In this document: in pieces, positions 9,417-18,029 of the stretch
How positions within the stretch are numbered: position 1 is the first letter of the stretch
Layout: each line of letters starts with the position of its first letter
Source: Bacteroidota bacterium
GTDB lineage: Bacteria; Bacteroidota; Bacteroidia; B-17B0; Aurantibacillaceae
NCBI GenBank assembly: GCA_013697245.1
Contig: JACCXH010000049.1
Location: forward strand, 248,001 to 312,000
Length of the DNA: 64,000 nt
Direction of reading: 5' to 3'
Position numbers and translations under genes: made by a program
The notes under the pieces: generated by a model
Told to the model about the DNA's origin: nothing
Databases searched by the model: none
The model's input: only the letters and a program-made list of their open reading frames with translations

Positions 9417-9443
9417 AGCCCCTCTAAATGAGGGGCTTTTTTT
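9417..9443 (+). terminator. Rho-independent terminator
   Basis: The stem is AGCCCCTC / GAGGGGCT with a TAAAT loop, followed by seven T. It lies 11 nt after the stop of the T9SS cargo gene and before the WG-repeat gene, so the two are separate transcription units. Confidence 0.93.
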
Positions 9444-9465
9444 ATAAACAAAAATTATTGTAAGC

Positions 9466-10602
9466 ATGTTTGAGTTTTTAAAAAAATTATTTGGTGGCGA
9501 GAAAAAAGAAGAAAAGGGAGGCTATATACCACAAGAGTATGTGATTCCAAAAAAGCCTGCCAACAAAGATGATGTAATGAAAGATGAGGCACCGGTAATA
9601 ACTTTTTCTGAATCGGATAACGCCGATGAAATTTTAAAAAATAATTCAGACCAGGTAATCACATTTTCTAAATCTTCCAACATAGATGAACTTTTTAATG
9701 ATCATTCGATTAAGGAAGTATTATTTTCAGAACCTGTACCTACCTTTAACAATTTAGAAGAAACAACTAAAACTAAAAAGCAAGTTTACAGTATAGAAGA
9801 GGAGTGGGAGCTTTTTGAAGAAAATGGTAAAATAGGTTATAAAGATGAGAACGGTGATAAAATAATTGCCGCTAAATTTGATTCTGCCGGTGATTTTGTG
9901 AATGGCCGTGCCATTATTTCTTTAAATGGTAAAAAAGGAATAATTGATAGTAAAGGAAATTATATTCTTGAACCAACTTACGATGACATTGAAGAAGAGT
10001 TGGAAGGGCATTTTAAATTAGAAACCCATAACCGTTATGGATTTGCCAACAAAGATGGAAAAATAGTTGTACCACTTCAATATTTAGATGCAGGCGAGAT
10101 CTCGGAAGGCCTGGTATGGGTTGAAAAAGAAGATGCTTTGGTTGGCTTCATTAACCTGCAAGGTAAAAAGGTGATTGATTTTAAATTTGATTACTGCGGT
10201 AATTTTTCGGAAGGCCTTGCATCGGCCACCCAATACGCTGTGGAGGAGGGTAAAGAAGATACTTATGGCTATATAGATAAAACCGGCAAGTATGTTATTA
10301 AAATGGATCTGGATGACTCGGGCGATTTTAAAGAGGGGCTTGCTCCGGTTTCTATCGACGGCAAGTTTGGTTTTATTAATAAAAAAGGTGAGCTTATCTG
10401 CGAACCCAAATACATTGCTGCCGGCAATTTTGTCCGAGGTTTATCCTGTGTGCAACAGGAAAAGAATGGCAAATGGGGTTATGCCGATAAGAACGGGAAA
10501 TTAGTTGTTCCCTATGAGTTTAAAAATAACTCCGATTATATGGATGAGGAGGAACTGGATGAGCGCTTTGCTGTTTTAAAACAAAAGTATTTGAAAAAAT
10601 AA
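9466..10602 (+). CDS. WG-repeat (KWG) protein
   Basis: The product has 378 residues and no signal peptide. Residues ~105-365 are tandem WG repeats of about 35-50 residues (IGYKDENGDKIIAAKFDSAG, KGIIDSKGNYILEPTYDDI, YGFANKDGKIVVPLQYLDAG, FGFINKKGELICEPKYIAAG, WGYADKNGKLVVPYEF). The family is thought to form a beta-propeller-like scaffold, and its function is generally unknown. The first ~100 residues are charged and probably disordered. They hold three related short motifs (ITFSESDNADEIL, ITFSKSSNIDELF, VLFSEPVPTFNNL). The start MFEFLKKLFGGEKKE is the only plausible one. The cytoplasmic location is inferred from the lack of a signal sequence. Confidence 0.9.
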   Translation: MFEFLKKLFGGEKKEEKGGYIPQEYVIPKKPANKDDVMKDEAPVITFSESDNADEILKNNSDQVITFSKSSNIDELFNDHSIKEVLFSEPVPTFNNLEETTKTKKQVYSIEEEWELFEENGKIGYKDENGDKIIAAKFDSAGDFVNGRAIISLNGKKGIIDSKGNYILEPTYDDIEEELEGHFKLETHNRYGFANKDGKIVVPLQYLDAGEISEGLVWVEKEDALVGFINLQGKKVIDFKFDYCGNFSEGLASATQYAVEEGKEDTYGYIDKTGKYVIKMDLDDSGDFKEGLAPVSIDGKFGFINKKGELICEPKYIAAGNFVRGLSCVQQEKNGKWGYADKNGKLVVPYEFKNNSDYMDEEELDERFAVLKQKYLKK

Positions 10603-10624
10603 TTCGTATTATTTGTTGATTTAC

Positions 10625-10632
10625 TAAATTTG
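10625..10632 (+). promoter_or_regulatory. -7 promoter box immediately before the S9 peptidase start
   Basis: TAAATTTG matches TAnnTTTG exactly and ends only 3 nt before ATG 10636, which would give a leaderless or nearly leaderless mRNA. No well-spaced -33 TTTG is seen. It may instead be chance in AT-rich DNA. Confidence 0.3.
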
Positions 10633-10635
10633 TCC

Positions 10636-12768
10636 ATGAAAAATATCCTGACCTTATCAATCTTCCTGTTTAAGGTTTTTATTTGTCTTTCACAATCAAA
10701 ACTAGAATATCCTTCTACAAAAAAGATCCCTGTAAATAATTATTATTTTAGAGATACTGTAATTGATAATTACCAATGGTTAGAAAACATAGGCGATTCT
10801 TCCATTACTAATTTTATTGGCGTGCAAAATAAGTTTACAGAAAATTATTTTTCTAATATAAATTATGTAAAAAATATTCAAACAAATATTAAAGAAAACT
10901 CATCATACAGTATTAGATATTTCAATTCCACCAGACTTAAGGCCAACGAATTTTGGCTGAATGTTTTTAGTGAAACCCCGCTAACAAAGAACTATGAATT
11001 TACAAGTCCGATCTTATATTTTAAATATAAATATACAGGATGGGAAGAATTGGTTAACCCACTTTCATATAAAACTTATCACGATGAAAAAATATTTATA
11101 ACCAATTATTATAAATGCAATGATGATGAAAATGTAGCGTTTACTTTATCAAGAAATGGATTAGATTGGAATGAACTTTATTTTATAAATATAAATACAA
11201 AAAAAACGCACGATAAACTAGAGTACCTTTCCAGGTCGGAGGTTGTATTTTATAAACAAGGTTTCTTTTATTACAGATACAATAAAGTAGCAAATAAAAT
11301 AAAAGATAAAAAGGGAAATGAATATATCTATTTTCATGAGTTTGGTAAAAGCCAAACAGAAGATAAGCTAATTACGAGCGGCACTAACCTTAATTTTTCT
11401 TTTTATAAAGATACCAATATGATTGTGTCTGGGATAAAAATAAAAAATAATAAAGTATATAAATACTTAAGCACAGCAAATATAAAAACCTTAAATAATG
11501 ACTCGGTAGTTTTTAAACCTTTTCTCATTTTTCCAACAAAAAACAGGTACAGAATAGACATAATAAATCTTTCAATTGACTCGGCAATAATTTTAACAAA
11601 TATTCATCATCCAAACGGAATGATAGAAAAGTATGATATTAACTCTTTAAGTTTATTTGATACTATTATTAAACCTGCACAAGAAATACTTGTTGACGCT
11701 TTTTATTTTTGCGGAAAGATCAATTGTTTGTATTATATGGATCAGACTTATTATTTGGTTGGTTATAATTTAAAAGGAAAGGTGATAAATAGTTATGCGT
11801 TCCCAAAATGGTATTATATAAAAGGGTTTTCTGATTTTAAAAAATATACTTGTGATTTTGAAATGGGATCCATTGTAACTCCATCAAGAGCCATGCGCTT
11901 TAATTTTAAAGAATATTTTGCTGAATCAGATGGCAAAACATATGTACCATATAAAAACCTGGAATATGTAATTGAATCTAAAGAATACAAATCATTTGAT
12001 GGCACTATGATATCGATAGCAATTATTTATAAAAGAACTCTTGACCTATCAAAAGCTAATCCCGTTTTATATAGTGCTTATGGTGGCTTTGGCCTTATTT
12101 CTGATATAGAATATAATTTAAAAAATTTAATTTGGCTTGAAAGTGGGGGGATTTATGCATTTTCATATATAAGAGGAGGAGGAGAAAAAGGGAAAACATG
12201 GCACTTTTCAGGTGCTGCAAAAAATAAGAATGTTTGTTTAGAAGATTTTATTTCAGGTGCAAAATATCTTATAAATAATCATTATACCGATTGCTCAAAA
12301 CTTGCCATAATTGGATCTTCACATGGTGGAATTTTAGTTTCAAATGCAATAAACAAATACCCAGAATTGTTTAAAGCTGCTATTTGCAATGTTGGTCTTC
12401 TTGATATGTTAAGATACCAATATTACTCTTATGGAGATGGATTTGCTGATGAGTTTGGATTAAGTTCTGACTCTTTAGATTATAAAGTACTTAAAACATA
12501 TTCTCCTTACCACAATATAAAAAAACAAAATTACCCTGCAACTTTAATTTTAACAGGTGATCATGATGATAGAGTAGTGCCTTTTCATTCCTATAAATAT
12601 ACTGCCAAACTCCGTGAGTATAATCAATCCAATAGTCCTATTCTTTTAAATGTGATCAAATCTAAAGGACACAATGGAAGTAATTTGCAGGATAATAGCT
12701 ATGAAGATGCCCTCCAACTCTCATTTCTATTTAATGTTCTTAAGATGAAACCAAAGTATTTGGATTAA
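10636..12768 (+). CDS. Prolyl oligopeptidase family protein (S9A), secreted
   Basis: The product has 710 residues from ATG 10636, preceded by an in-frame TTG. The N-terminus is a signal peptide (MKNILTLSIFLFKVFICLSQ). Residues ~25-430 correspond to the seven-bladed propeller of S9A peptidases (YPSTKKIPVNNYYFRDTVIDNYQWLEN near the start is typical). The C-terminal alpha/beta-hydrolase domain has PVLYSAYGGFG, FSYIRGGGEKGKTWH, the nucleophile in GSSHGG (about 562), Asp in GDHDDRV (about 641) and His in SKGHNGS (about 678). GSSHGG replaces the more usual GSNGG but keeps GxSxG. It probably cleaves proline-containing peptides in the periplasm. The propeller is more divergent than the hydrolase domain. 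Confidence 0.88.
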   Translation: MKNILTLSIFLFKVFICLSQSKLEYPSTKKIPVNNYYFRDTVIDNYQWLENIGDSSITNFIGVQNKFTENYFSNINYVKNIQTNIKENSSYSIRYFNSTRLKANEFWLNVFSETPLTKNYEFTSPILYFKYKYTGWEELVNPLSYKTYHDEKIFITNYYKCNDDENVAFTLSRNGLDWNELYFININTKKTHDKLEYLSRSEVVFYKQGFFYYRYNKVANKIKDKKGNEYIYFHEFGKSQTEDKLITSGTNLNFSFYKDTNMIVSGIKIKNNKVYKYLSTANIKTLNNDSVVFKPFLIFPTKNRYRIDIINLSIDSAIILTNIHHPNGMIEKYDINSLSLFDTIIKPAQEILVDAFYFCGKINCLYYMDQTYYLVGYNLKGKVINSYAFPKWYYIKGFSDFKKYTCDFEMGSIVTPSRAMRFNFKEYFAESDGKTYVPYKNLEYVIESKEYKSFDGTMISIAIIYKRTLDLSKANPVLYSAYGGFGLISDIEYNLKNLIWLESGGIYAFSYIRGGGEKGKTWHFSGAAKNKNVCLEDFISGAKYLINNHYTDCSKLAIIGSSHGGILVSNAINKYPELFKAAICNVGLLDMLRYQYYSYGDGFADEFGLSSDSLDYKVLKTYSPYHNIKKQNYPATLILTGDHDDRVVPFHSYKYTAKLREYNQSNSPILLNVIKSKGHNGSNLQDNSYEDALQLSFLFNVLKMKPKYLD

Positions 12769-12837
12769 ATTTTACTCAATTTGCAACTTTTTTGTTTTTA
12801 GTCCGTAATGATAGGTGAACACAAAATCTCCAGGATC

Positions 12838-13329
12838 ATGACAACTAAACAGCAACAATACCAGTTAACTGTTAAGTGGACAGGTAACACGGGCAGCGGC
12901 ACCGCCAGTAAAGACTCCTACGAAAGAAGTCATGAAGTATCGGTAAAAGGTAAACAAAAGCTCAAGTGTTCATCCGACTCACATTATAAAGGCGATAAAA
13001 CAAAAAACAATCCTGAAGATCTTTTACTGGCATCACTTTCGGCCTGCCATATGTTATGGTTCCTTCATTTTTGTGCTATGGAAGGTGTTGTGGTAATTGA
13101 TTATGTAGATAATGCCGAAGGAAGGATCATACAAACCACAAACGGCGCCGGATATTTTACCGAGGTGGTTCTAAACCCAATGGTTATTGTACAGCACAAC
13201 TCTATGATCAATAAAGCACTTCAATTAAATAAAAAAGCAAGTGAGTTTTGTTTTATAGCCAACTCCATGAAGTTTCCTGTTTATAACAGGCCAAGCATAC
13301 TTGAATTAAAAGCAGGAGCGGCAGCTTAA
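12838..13329 (+). CDS. OsmC family protein
   Basis: The product has 163 residues from ATG 12838, which has AGG seven bases upstream. An in-frame ATG at 12808 would add ten residues. The sequence follows the OsmC/YhfA pattern: WTGNTGSGTAS, YERSHEVSVKGK, KCSSDSHYKGDKTKNNPEDLLLASLSACHMLWFLHFC. The Cys in SAC is the conserved redox position. The second usual Cys, ~60 residues later, is replaced in position by the FCFIA segment near residue 140. Members reduce organic hydroperoxides or are uncharacterised relatives. It lies 39 bp after the peptidase gene and is convergent with the next gene. Confidence 0.88.
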   Translation: MTTKQQQYQLTVKWTGNTGSGTASKDSYERSHEVSVKGKQKLKCSSDSHYKGDKTKNNPEDLLLASLSACHMLWFLHFCAMEGVVVIDYVDNAEGRIIQTTNGAGYFTEVVLNPMVIVQHNSMINKALQLNKKASEFCFIANSMKFPVYNRPSILELKAGAAA

Positions 13330-13339
13330 TAAATTATAT

Positions 13340-14674
13340 TTATTTTTTCTTTTCTTTTTCCTGCTTTAACTTAAGTGCATTTTGCAGATCAATAAATGGC
13401 TGGTAATCTTTTATTTTAAAAAAATCAGAGTCGATATAAAGATGGTTATAATTATCAAAACCCAAATCAATAGCTTCCCGCAAATATTTTACTGCATTTT
13501 CGCCATCGCTTTTTAAACCATAAAAATTTGCAAAGCCATACAAACATCTATTCTTCTCTAAATTTGTTTCTGTGTTTTTTAATGAGGTTTTAAGACATTC
13601 AAGCCCTTTTTCAAATTGTCCTTCCCTGGCATATATTACTCCGCGATACAGCCAAAAAACATAATTATCCGGCTCTAATAAGATAAGTGTATCAATTAAC
13701 CCTGCAGCTTTTACTAACTGATTGCTTTGATAATATTCTTGCGCTGATTTAACTTTTTGGCTGATGCTGTTAGTTAGATCCATACAAGTGTCATTTAGCT
13801 TAATTGAAAAAGGAAATTCTTCGGATTGACAAGAGGTTTTAACGTCGCTTATATAACGTTGGTTACTTGTTTGTATATAGGCATTTTTCATAGAGTAAAA
13901 ACTGGTTGTTGCCTTGGGGCTATCTGCCCATGTAGGATCAAATGCAACCCAATCGTACTGAGGAAAATAAACCTCCACCCAGTTATGGTGCCCAATTGTT
14001 CCATTACTATTTGGGATCAAGCCTTTTACGATCCGTGCAGGAATTTTTTTTGCCCGGCACAAGGTTATCATTAATTCAGAATATTCAGTACAATCACCCT
14101 TGCCGTCTTTCAACGCTTGTTTAGCGCCCCTGTCTTGAAAATAAAAAATATGGTAATCCAAAACACTATCCACGTAATTAAAAATGTTCTTTACAATTTC
14201 TTCCCGATCATTTCCTTTTAAATTTTCTGCAACAGCTTTAATACTTTTAGAATTAGACCTAAAATTTTCTTCATCTTTTAAACAACTTAGCGTATCTAGA
14301 TCTTTATTATTTTTTACCGGATGTTTTTTTGCAGTTTTAAGATCATAAATTTTTATTTTAACTTTCATCGTTACTTCCAGCTTCACAGTATTTAATTCAA
14401 AAAAACTTTTATTTTTCCAATTAAGAAAATAGTCATTATTTTCTGTCTTAAAAACATTGAATGGGGCAACAGAGTATTTATATTCGGATATTTCCTGCTT
14501 GCCGGGACGGCTGAAAGGCACTAAAAGGTTATAACTACAGCGATTGATAAAATACTCCGGGTTGGGGCATTTTATCGTAAGACTTCGCTTTAAAATAAGG
14601 TCGCGCTGAGCTAAAGAATTAAGATCTAATAAAACAAGAAAAATAAATAAAACATATTTTTGAAAATATATCAT
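13340..14674 (-). CDS. Transglutaminase-like domain protein with TPR tail, secreted
   Basis: The product has 444 residues. The N-terminus is a signal peptide (MIYFQKYVLFIFLVLLDLNSLAQ). After a beta-rich region comes a transglutaminase-like (papain-fold) core with a full triad: Cys in GKGDCTEYSEL (about 194), His in GHHNWVEVYFP (about 229) and Asp in AFDPTWAD (about 246). TPR-like helices cover about 300-440 (SAQEYYQSNQLVKAAGLIDTL, YRGVIYAREGQFEKGLECL). Related proteins are thought to act as proteases or amidases in the periplasm, and the substrate is unknown. It ends 11 bp from the convergent OsmC gene and heads a run of minus-strand genes. Confidence 0.88.
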   Translation of the reverse strand: MIYFQKYVLFIFLVLLDLNSLAQRDLILKRSLTIKCPNPEYFINRCSYNLLVPFSRPGKQEISEYKYSVAPFNVFKTENNDYFLNWKNKSFFELNTVKLEVTMKVKIKIYDLKTAKKHPVKNNKDLDTLSCLKDEENFRSNSKSIKAVAENLKGNDREEIVKNIFNYVDSVLDYHIFYFQDRGAKQALKDGKGDCTEYSELMITLCRAKKIPARIVKGLIPNSNGTIGHHNWVEVYFPQYDWVAFDPTWADSPKATTSFYSMKNAYIQTSNQRYISDVKTSCQSEEFPFSIKLNDTCMDLTNSISQKVKSAQEYYQSNQLVKAAGLIDTLILLEPDNYVFWLYRGVIYAREGQFEKGLECLKTSLKNTETNLEKNRCLYGFANFYGLKSDGENAVKYLREAIDLGFDNYNHLYIDSDFFKIKDYQPFIDLQNALKLKQEKEKKK

Positions 14675-14701
14675 TTTTAAATAGCTAAAAATTTAATAAG
14701 G

Positions 14702-15040
14702 CTATTTAATATCGTCGGGGTTTAAAATTTTAAATGGAGTAGGTACCATTTCGCAAAAAACAATCTTAAGATCAAAGGCTTGTCCCATTTTAAGATCAGA
14801 TAATTTTAACTCGTAAGCTTTTGTAACAGAAGTGGCGTTTGAAACCACTTCCTTATCATTAATATAGATCTTTTGAATACCATTTGTTGCCTGATTTTCA
14901 AAAAGTAAATTTTTACCGTTATATTTTCCTTTAATAACTTTTGAAGCTACGATACAATTACTTTGCTGCGCTACACCACAAATACTGAAAGCTGTAAAAA
15001 ATGCGCCAAGAAGTAAAGCTTGTTTAAATTTATTTTTCAT
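14702..15040 (-). CDS. Small secreted protein of unknown function
   Basis: The product has 112 residues. A signal peptide is clear (MKNKFKQALLLGAFFTAFSICGVAQ). The mature part is ~87 residues with two Cys (SNCIVAS and IVFCEMVP) that could form a disulphide, and alternating beta-like segments. I do not recognise a family. It lies 27 bp upstream of the transglutaminase gene on the same strand, so the two may be co-transcribed. Confidence 0.75.
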   Translation of the reverse strand: MKNKFKQALLLGAFFTAFSICGVAQQSNCIVASKVIKGKYNGKNLLFENQATNGIQKIYINDKEVVSNATSVTKAYELKLSDLKMGQAFDLKIVFCEMVPTPFKILNPDDIK

Positions 15041-15108
15041 GTTATTATTTTTTAATACAACGATCTATAATCAAATATAAAAAATTATTCGGATAATACC
15101 CCTTATTC

Positions 15109-15405
15109 TTACTTTAATTTGTCCAACATCTCATTTGTTAAGGCTTCGGAGCTTGTACCATAGCCGTTTACCAAAACACCCTTTAATTTATATTTATCGG
15201 ATGAGATGGCATATACAATGCTTTCATCGGCAGGATCGGTATTGCCTTCAAAACGAAAGAACTTATCGATATGAAATTCGTCATGAAAGATCTTGTAATC
15301 ACCGTCCCTGCATTCGATGCAATTTTGTTTCAGGTTAAGATCTTCGGTATATCCTTGTTTGCGAAGCCCGTTAATGGCTTCTACCATTGTATCGTAATTT
15401 TCCAT
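15109..15405 (-). CDS. Small conserved Bacteroidota protein (often named phosphoribosylpyrophosphate synthetase)
   Basis: The product has 98 residues. The pattern (YDTMVEAINGLRKQGYT, NCIECRD, FHIDKFFRFEGNTDPADESI, VYAISSDKYKLKGVLVNGYG) matches a small family common in Bacteroidota. Databases often call it phosphoribosylpyrophosphate synthetase, but it is far too short for that enzyme and has no PRPP-binding loop. Function unknown; probably cytoplasmic. The GNAT gene upstream ends 4 bp before this start, which suggests translation coupling. Confidence 0.85.
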   Translation of the reverse strand: MENYDTMVEAINGLRKQGYTEDLNLKQNCIECRDGDYKIFHDEFHIDKFFRFEGNTDPADESIVYAISSDKYKLKGVLVNGYGTSSEALTNEMLDKLK

Positions 15406-15409
15406 TTTA

Positions 15410-15958
15410 TTAGTTTTTTAGTTTATTATTCCAATCATTTCTTGTTAATTTAAACCAATCGCTTTCGTCACCTTCAAAATCAAATTTCTCGATGTATTTA
15501 AAGCCTAGTTTTAATAACACCTTATTTGAATTTAAATTCCGACTGTCTGTCATCCCATAAATTTCTTTTAAATTCAGTGCTTCAAAACCATAATTTACGC
15601 AAGCCTTGCCAGACTCGGTGGCATAGCCTTTTCCCCAATGCTTTTTATTGAACCTGTAACCCAATTCGTAAAAATTAATGTGGCCGTTTATTTTTTGTTT
15701 GTACAATTTTAAACCACACCAACCCATAAATTCGTTTGAGTTTTTATTTATAACCGCCCAACGCGCTATACCATTATCTTTATATTGCTGTTGGATCATT
15801 TTTATTACTTCTTTCACTTGTTCTTTGTTCTCAACAGGTTTATTGCCTAAAAAGCGGTGCACTTCCGGGTCAGCGTCCATTTCAAACAACGCCTCTTCAT
15901 CTGCCGAAACAATTTCCCTAAGGATCAGTCTTTCTGTTTCTAACAATGGTTTTAGCAT
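15410..15958 (-). CDS. GNAT N-acetyltransferase, RimJ/RimL-like
   Basis: The product has 182 residues, typical of the RimJ/L group. It opens with the family signature LLETERLILREI and DADPEVHRFLG. The acetyl-CoA-binding region is seen as ELGYRFNKKHWGKGYATESGKA, followed by NLKEIYGMTDSRNLNSNKVLLKLGFKYIE. Enzymes of this group acetylate protein N-termini or small amines; the substrate here is unknown. It is 4 bp upstream of the small conserved gene at 15405. Confidence 0.92.
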   Translation of the reverse strand: MLKPLLETERLILREIVSADEEALFEMDADPEVHRFLGNKPVENKEQVKEVIKMIQQQYKDNGIARWAVINKNSNEFMGWCGLKLYKQKINGHINFYELGYRFNKKHWGKGYATESGKACVNYGFEALNLKEIYGMTDSRNLNSNKVLLKLGFKYIEKFDFEGDESDWFKLTRNDWNNKLKN

Positions 15959-16014
15959 AAGGTTTATATTTTATAACTCATTAATTTTTAAAGATCATCT
16001 TTGCATTAAGATCT

Positions 16015-16830
16015 TTATTGGAGCTTAAATGTAAATGGCACTCTAAAATAAAAAGTAACTGCTTTTCCATGACGTTTAGCGGGAACCCATAAAGGCATTA
16101 ACGACACCACGCGAAGAGCTTCAGCATCGCAATCGGGACAATCTTTCATTTCTTTAAATACAGCAGGCTTTTCAATTTTTCCGTTTTTGTTTACCATAAA
16201 AGAGATCCATACTTTGCCGCTTAAACCATTTTCTCTTGCTTGCGATGGATAGTTTGTATTCTTGCTTATAAAATCGCGCATCTTGTTATAACCACCACCC
16301 GGAAATTCAGGCATACTCATCTCAGAGCCTTGCCTAAACACTGTATCATTTCCGCTTTTATAATAAGACAATAAGATCTCTCCTTTGTGATTGTATTTAA
16401 TATAATCGTAACTACCCAACAACTCGCAGGTCTCAATAGCTTCTTTGGTAACAAAATTTGTTGCGTCACTTTTATTTTGTGCAGCATCTTTATAAACAGT
16501 ATCTGTTTTAGAACAATCCTCCCTAAAAAGTACAAGCCCATCTTTGCTACCCATGTTGGCTGCTGAAGAAAGATCCATACAGGCCCCTTTTTTATCATTT
16601 AATTTTTGGCGACTTGCTGCTCTTTTTACATAAGCATCGGTGGTTGCTTTTAGATTGATTGATAACGTAAATAACGAATCTGCTGCGCGGTATTTTTTTT
16701 TGCCATAGGCTTTAGTGCCGGCGTTATAATATTCAAGGGCTTTACCGGCCTGGGCAAAAATTGTTGTACCCGAACATAAGAAGCATAGTAGGAGATAAGC
16801 CGGGAGGAATTTAAAAGTAAGTGTTTTCAT
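16015..16830 (-). CDS. TPR plus TonB C-terminal domain protein, secreted
   Basis: The product has 271 residues. A signal peptide is followed by TPR-like helices (~30-105) with the motif DKKGACMDLSSAANMGSKDG, then a linker, then a TonB C-terminal domain from about residue 165. That domain has the typical MPEFPGGGYNKMRDFISKN, YPSQARENGLSGKVWISFMV and a closing PLWVPAKRHGKAV. Such proteins are common in Bacteroidota. They have no TonB proline-rich shaft or N-terminal anchor, so they are unlikely to be true energy transducers. The gene at 17254 carries the same two modules in the opposite order. Confidence 0.88.
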   Translation of the reverse strand: MKTLTFKFLPAYLLLCFLCSGTTIFAQAGKALEYYNAGTKAYGKKKYRAADSLFTLSINLKATTDAYVKRAASRQKLNDKKGACMDLSSAANMGSKDGLVLFREDCSKTDTVYKDAAQNKSDATNFVTKEAIETCELLGSYDYIKYNHKGEILLSYYKSGNDTVFRQGSEMSMPEFPGGGYNKMRDFISKNTNYPSQARENGLSGKVWISFMVNKNGKIEKPAVFKEMKDCPDCDAEALRVVSLMPLWVPAKRHGKAVTFYFRVPFTFKLQ

Positions 16831-16843
16831 TATTTTTTGAAAT

Positions 16844-17212
16844 TTAAATATCTTTTGCGCTAAAAGTAACCGTTATAGTAATGTTCTCATTTTTACCACA
16901 CTTTAGTTTTTCAATAGTAGCATCGTACCAATAAGGCACCGAAAAATTTAATTTGTAAGTGCCCGGCTCTAAATGATCGGTGTAAACACCTTTTTCATCC
17001 ATCTCTGGAAAGATAATTTCGCCATTAACATCCATTTTTACATGGCTTTTAACCGGTTGTTTACTTGGACCAACAAATTTAATGGTTAAATTGTCTTCGC
17101 TTTTACCGGCAGCATTTATCTCGCGGGTAATAGTGACTTTGCTTTTTTTAGTTTGGGCGTTTAAGCTTAGTGAGGCTGTCACGAGAAGGGCTAGAAGGAG
17201 GAGTTGTTTCAT
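16844..17212 (-). CDS. Small secreted beta-rich protein of unknown function
   Basis: The product has 122 residues with a signal peptide (MKQLLLLALLVTASLSLNAQ). The mature part looks like a single beta-sandwich (LTIKFVGPSKQPVKSHVKM, GTYKLNFSVPYWYDATIEKL, ENITITVTFSAKDI), compatible with a carboxypeptidase-regulatory-like or transthyretin-like fold. It lies between the two TonB-C/TPR genes, 13 bp before one and 41 bp after the other, so probably belongs to their transcription unit. No function is assigned. Confidence 0.75.
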   Translation of the reverse strand: MKQLLLLALLVTASLSLNAQTKKSKVTITREINAAGKSEDNLTIKFVGPSKQPVKSHVKMDVNGEIIFPEMDEKGVYTDHLEPGTYKLNFSVPYWYDATIEKLKCGKNENITITVTFSAKDI

Positions 17213-17253
17213 TTTTTTATATTATATTATATTATATATACTCTGAAGAGACT

Positions 17254-17931
17254 TTACTTACAATTTTTATTTATTAATTCATATACCTTATCATCACCGG
17301 ATTTTTGCGCAAGGTTCCAATCAGTACAGGCACCTTTTTTGTCGTTGTTTTTTAACTTCACTAAGCCTCTTTTGCTTAAAGCATCTTTATAATTTGGTTT
17401 TTGTTCTAATGATTTTGTGTAGTAGAAAATTGCTGTCATATATCTATCTGCAAGAAATTCTTCATCAGCACGATCGTAATAATATTTTGACAAATAATTT
17501 GGATCTGTGTTTGGTGAATATGAACCACTTGCTGGGCAACTTTCGCATTTAAATTTTATTGGAAAATTCAATAGAACATTTACTTTTTTTCCTTTATCCA
17601 TTCCTGGTTTCCAAATTCCCGATGATTGTTTAATTAATTTTACAGCTTCTATGCCACAGTCGCCACCAATATCTTTCAATATTTTTATATTATTTACCTT
17701 TCCTAAAGTATCAACAACAAAAGATAAATAAACAGTGCCTTGTATATTATTCCGCATTGCTTTTGTGGGATACGTAAGGTTTATCTGAACAAACCTTTTA
17801 TACTGCTCTGGTCCATATAAAAAACTTGGCAAGGAGTCTGAAGAGATCAAGTAAAATAACGTGTCAGTTTGAGATCGCAATTGATTAGAACTTGTAATTG
17901 CTATTAGCAAGGCTAAAATTGTTTTTTTCAT
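17254..17931 (-). CDS. TonB C-terminal domain plus TPR protein, secreted
   Basis: The product has 225 residues and a signal peptide (MKKTILALLIAITSSNQLRSQ). The TonB C-terminal domain comes first (about 40-130: LTYPTKAMRNNIQGTVYLSFVVDTLGK, GGDCGIEAVKLI, GIWKPGMDKGKKVNV) and a TPR unit second (about 145-220: YYYDRADEEFLADRYMTAI, YKDALSKRGLVKLKNNDKKGACTDW). DKKGACTDW is the same motif as in the TPR of the gene at 16015, where module order is reversed. The role is probably periplasmic; partners are unknown. Confidence 0.88.
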   Translation of the reverse strand: MKKTILALLIAITSSNQLRSQTDTLFYLISSDSLPSFLYGPEQYKRFVQINLTYPTKAMRNNIQGTVYLSFVVDTLGKVNNIKILKDIGGDCGIEAVKLIKQSSGIWKPGMDKGKKVNVLLNFPIKFKCESCPASGSYSPNTDPNYLSKYYYDRADEEFLADRYMTAIFYYTKSLEQKPNYKDALSKRGLVKLKNNDKKGACTDWNLAQKSGDDKVYELINKNCK

Positions 17932-17978
17932 ATATTGAATTTTTTAAAAGAAAACTGTATATTCTAGTAATTTGGATC

Positions 17979-18022
17979 GGACATTGAGCACTCGAAATGC
18001 CGTTTCGACATGCTCAGCGTCC
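17979..18022. repeat. Interrupted palindromic element (TTCGAC/TGAGCA type)
   Basis: The left arm holds GGAC, TGAGCA and TCGAAA; the right arm holds TTTCGA, TGCTCA and GTCC, in mirror order with short mismatched spacers. It sits 7 nt after the alpha-2-macroglobulin stop. It has no T-tract, so it is more like a dispersed intergenic palindrome than an intrinsic terminator. A shorter element at 63944-63962 shares the TTCGACnnnCTnAG core. Confidence 0.6.
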
Positions 18023-18029
18023 TGTTAAT

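Noticed and set aside
15109-15405. Phosphoribosylpyrophosphate synthetase
   Set aside because: The name is common for this family, but 98 residues and no PRPP loop cannot make that enzyme.
17213-17241. ATATT simple repeat as a regulatory or slipped-strand site
   Set aside because: It is a short AT-only run before a start codon, common in AT-rich DNA, with no sign of effect on a reading frame.
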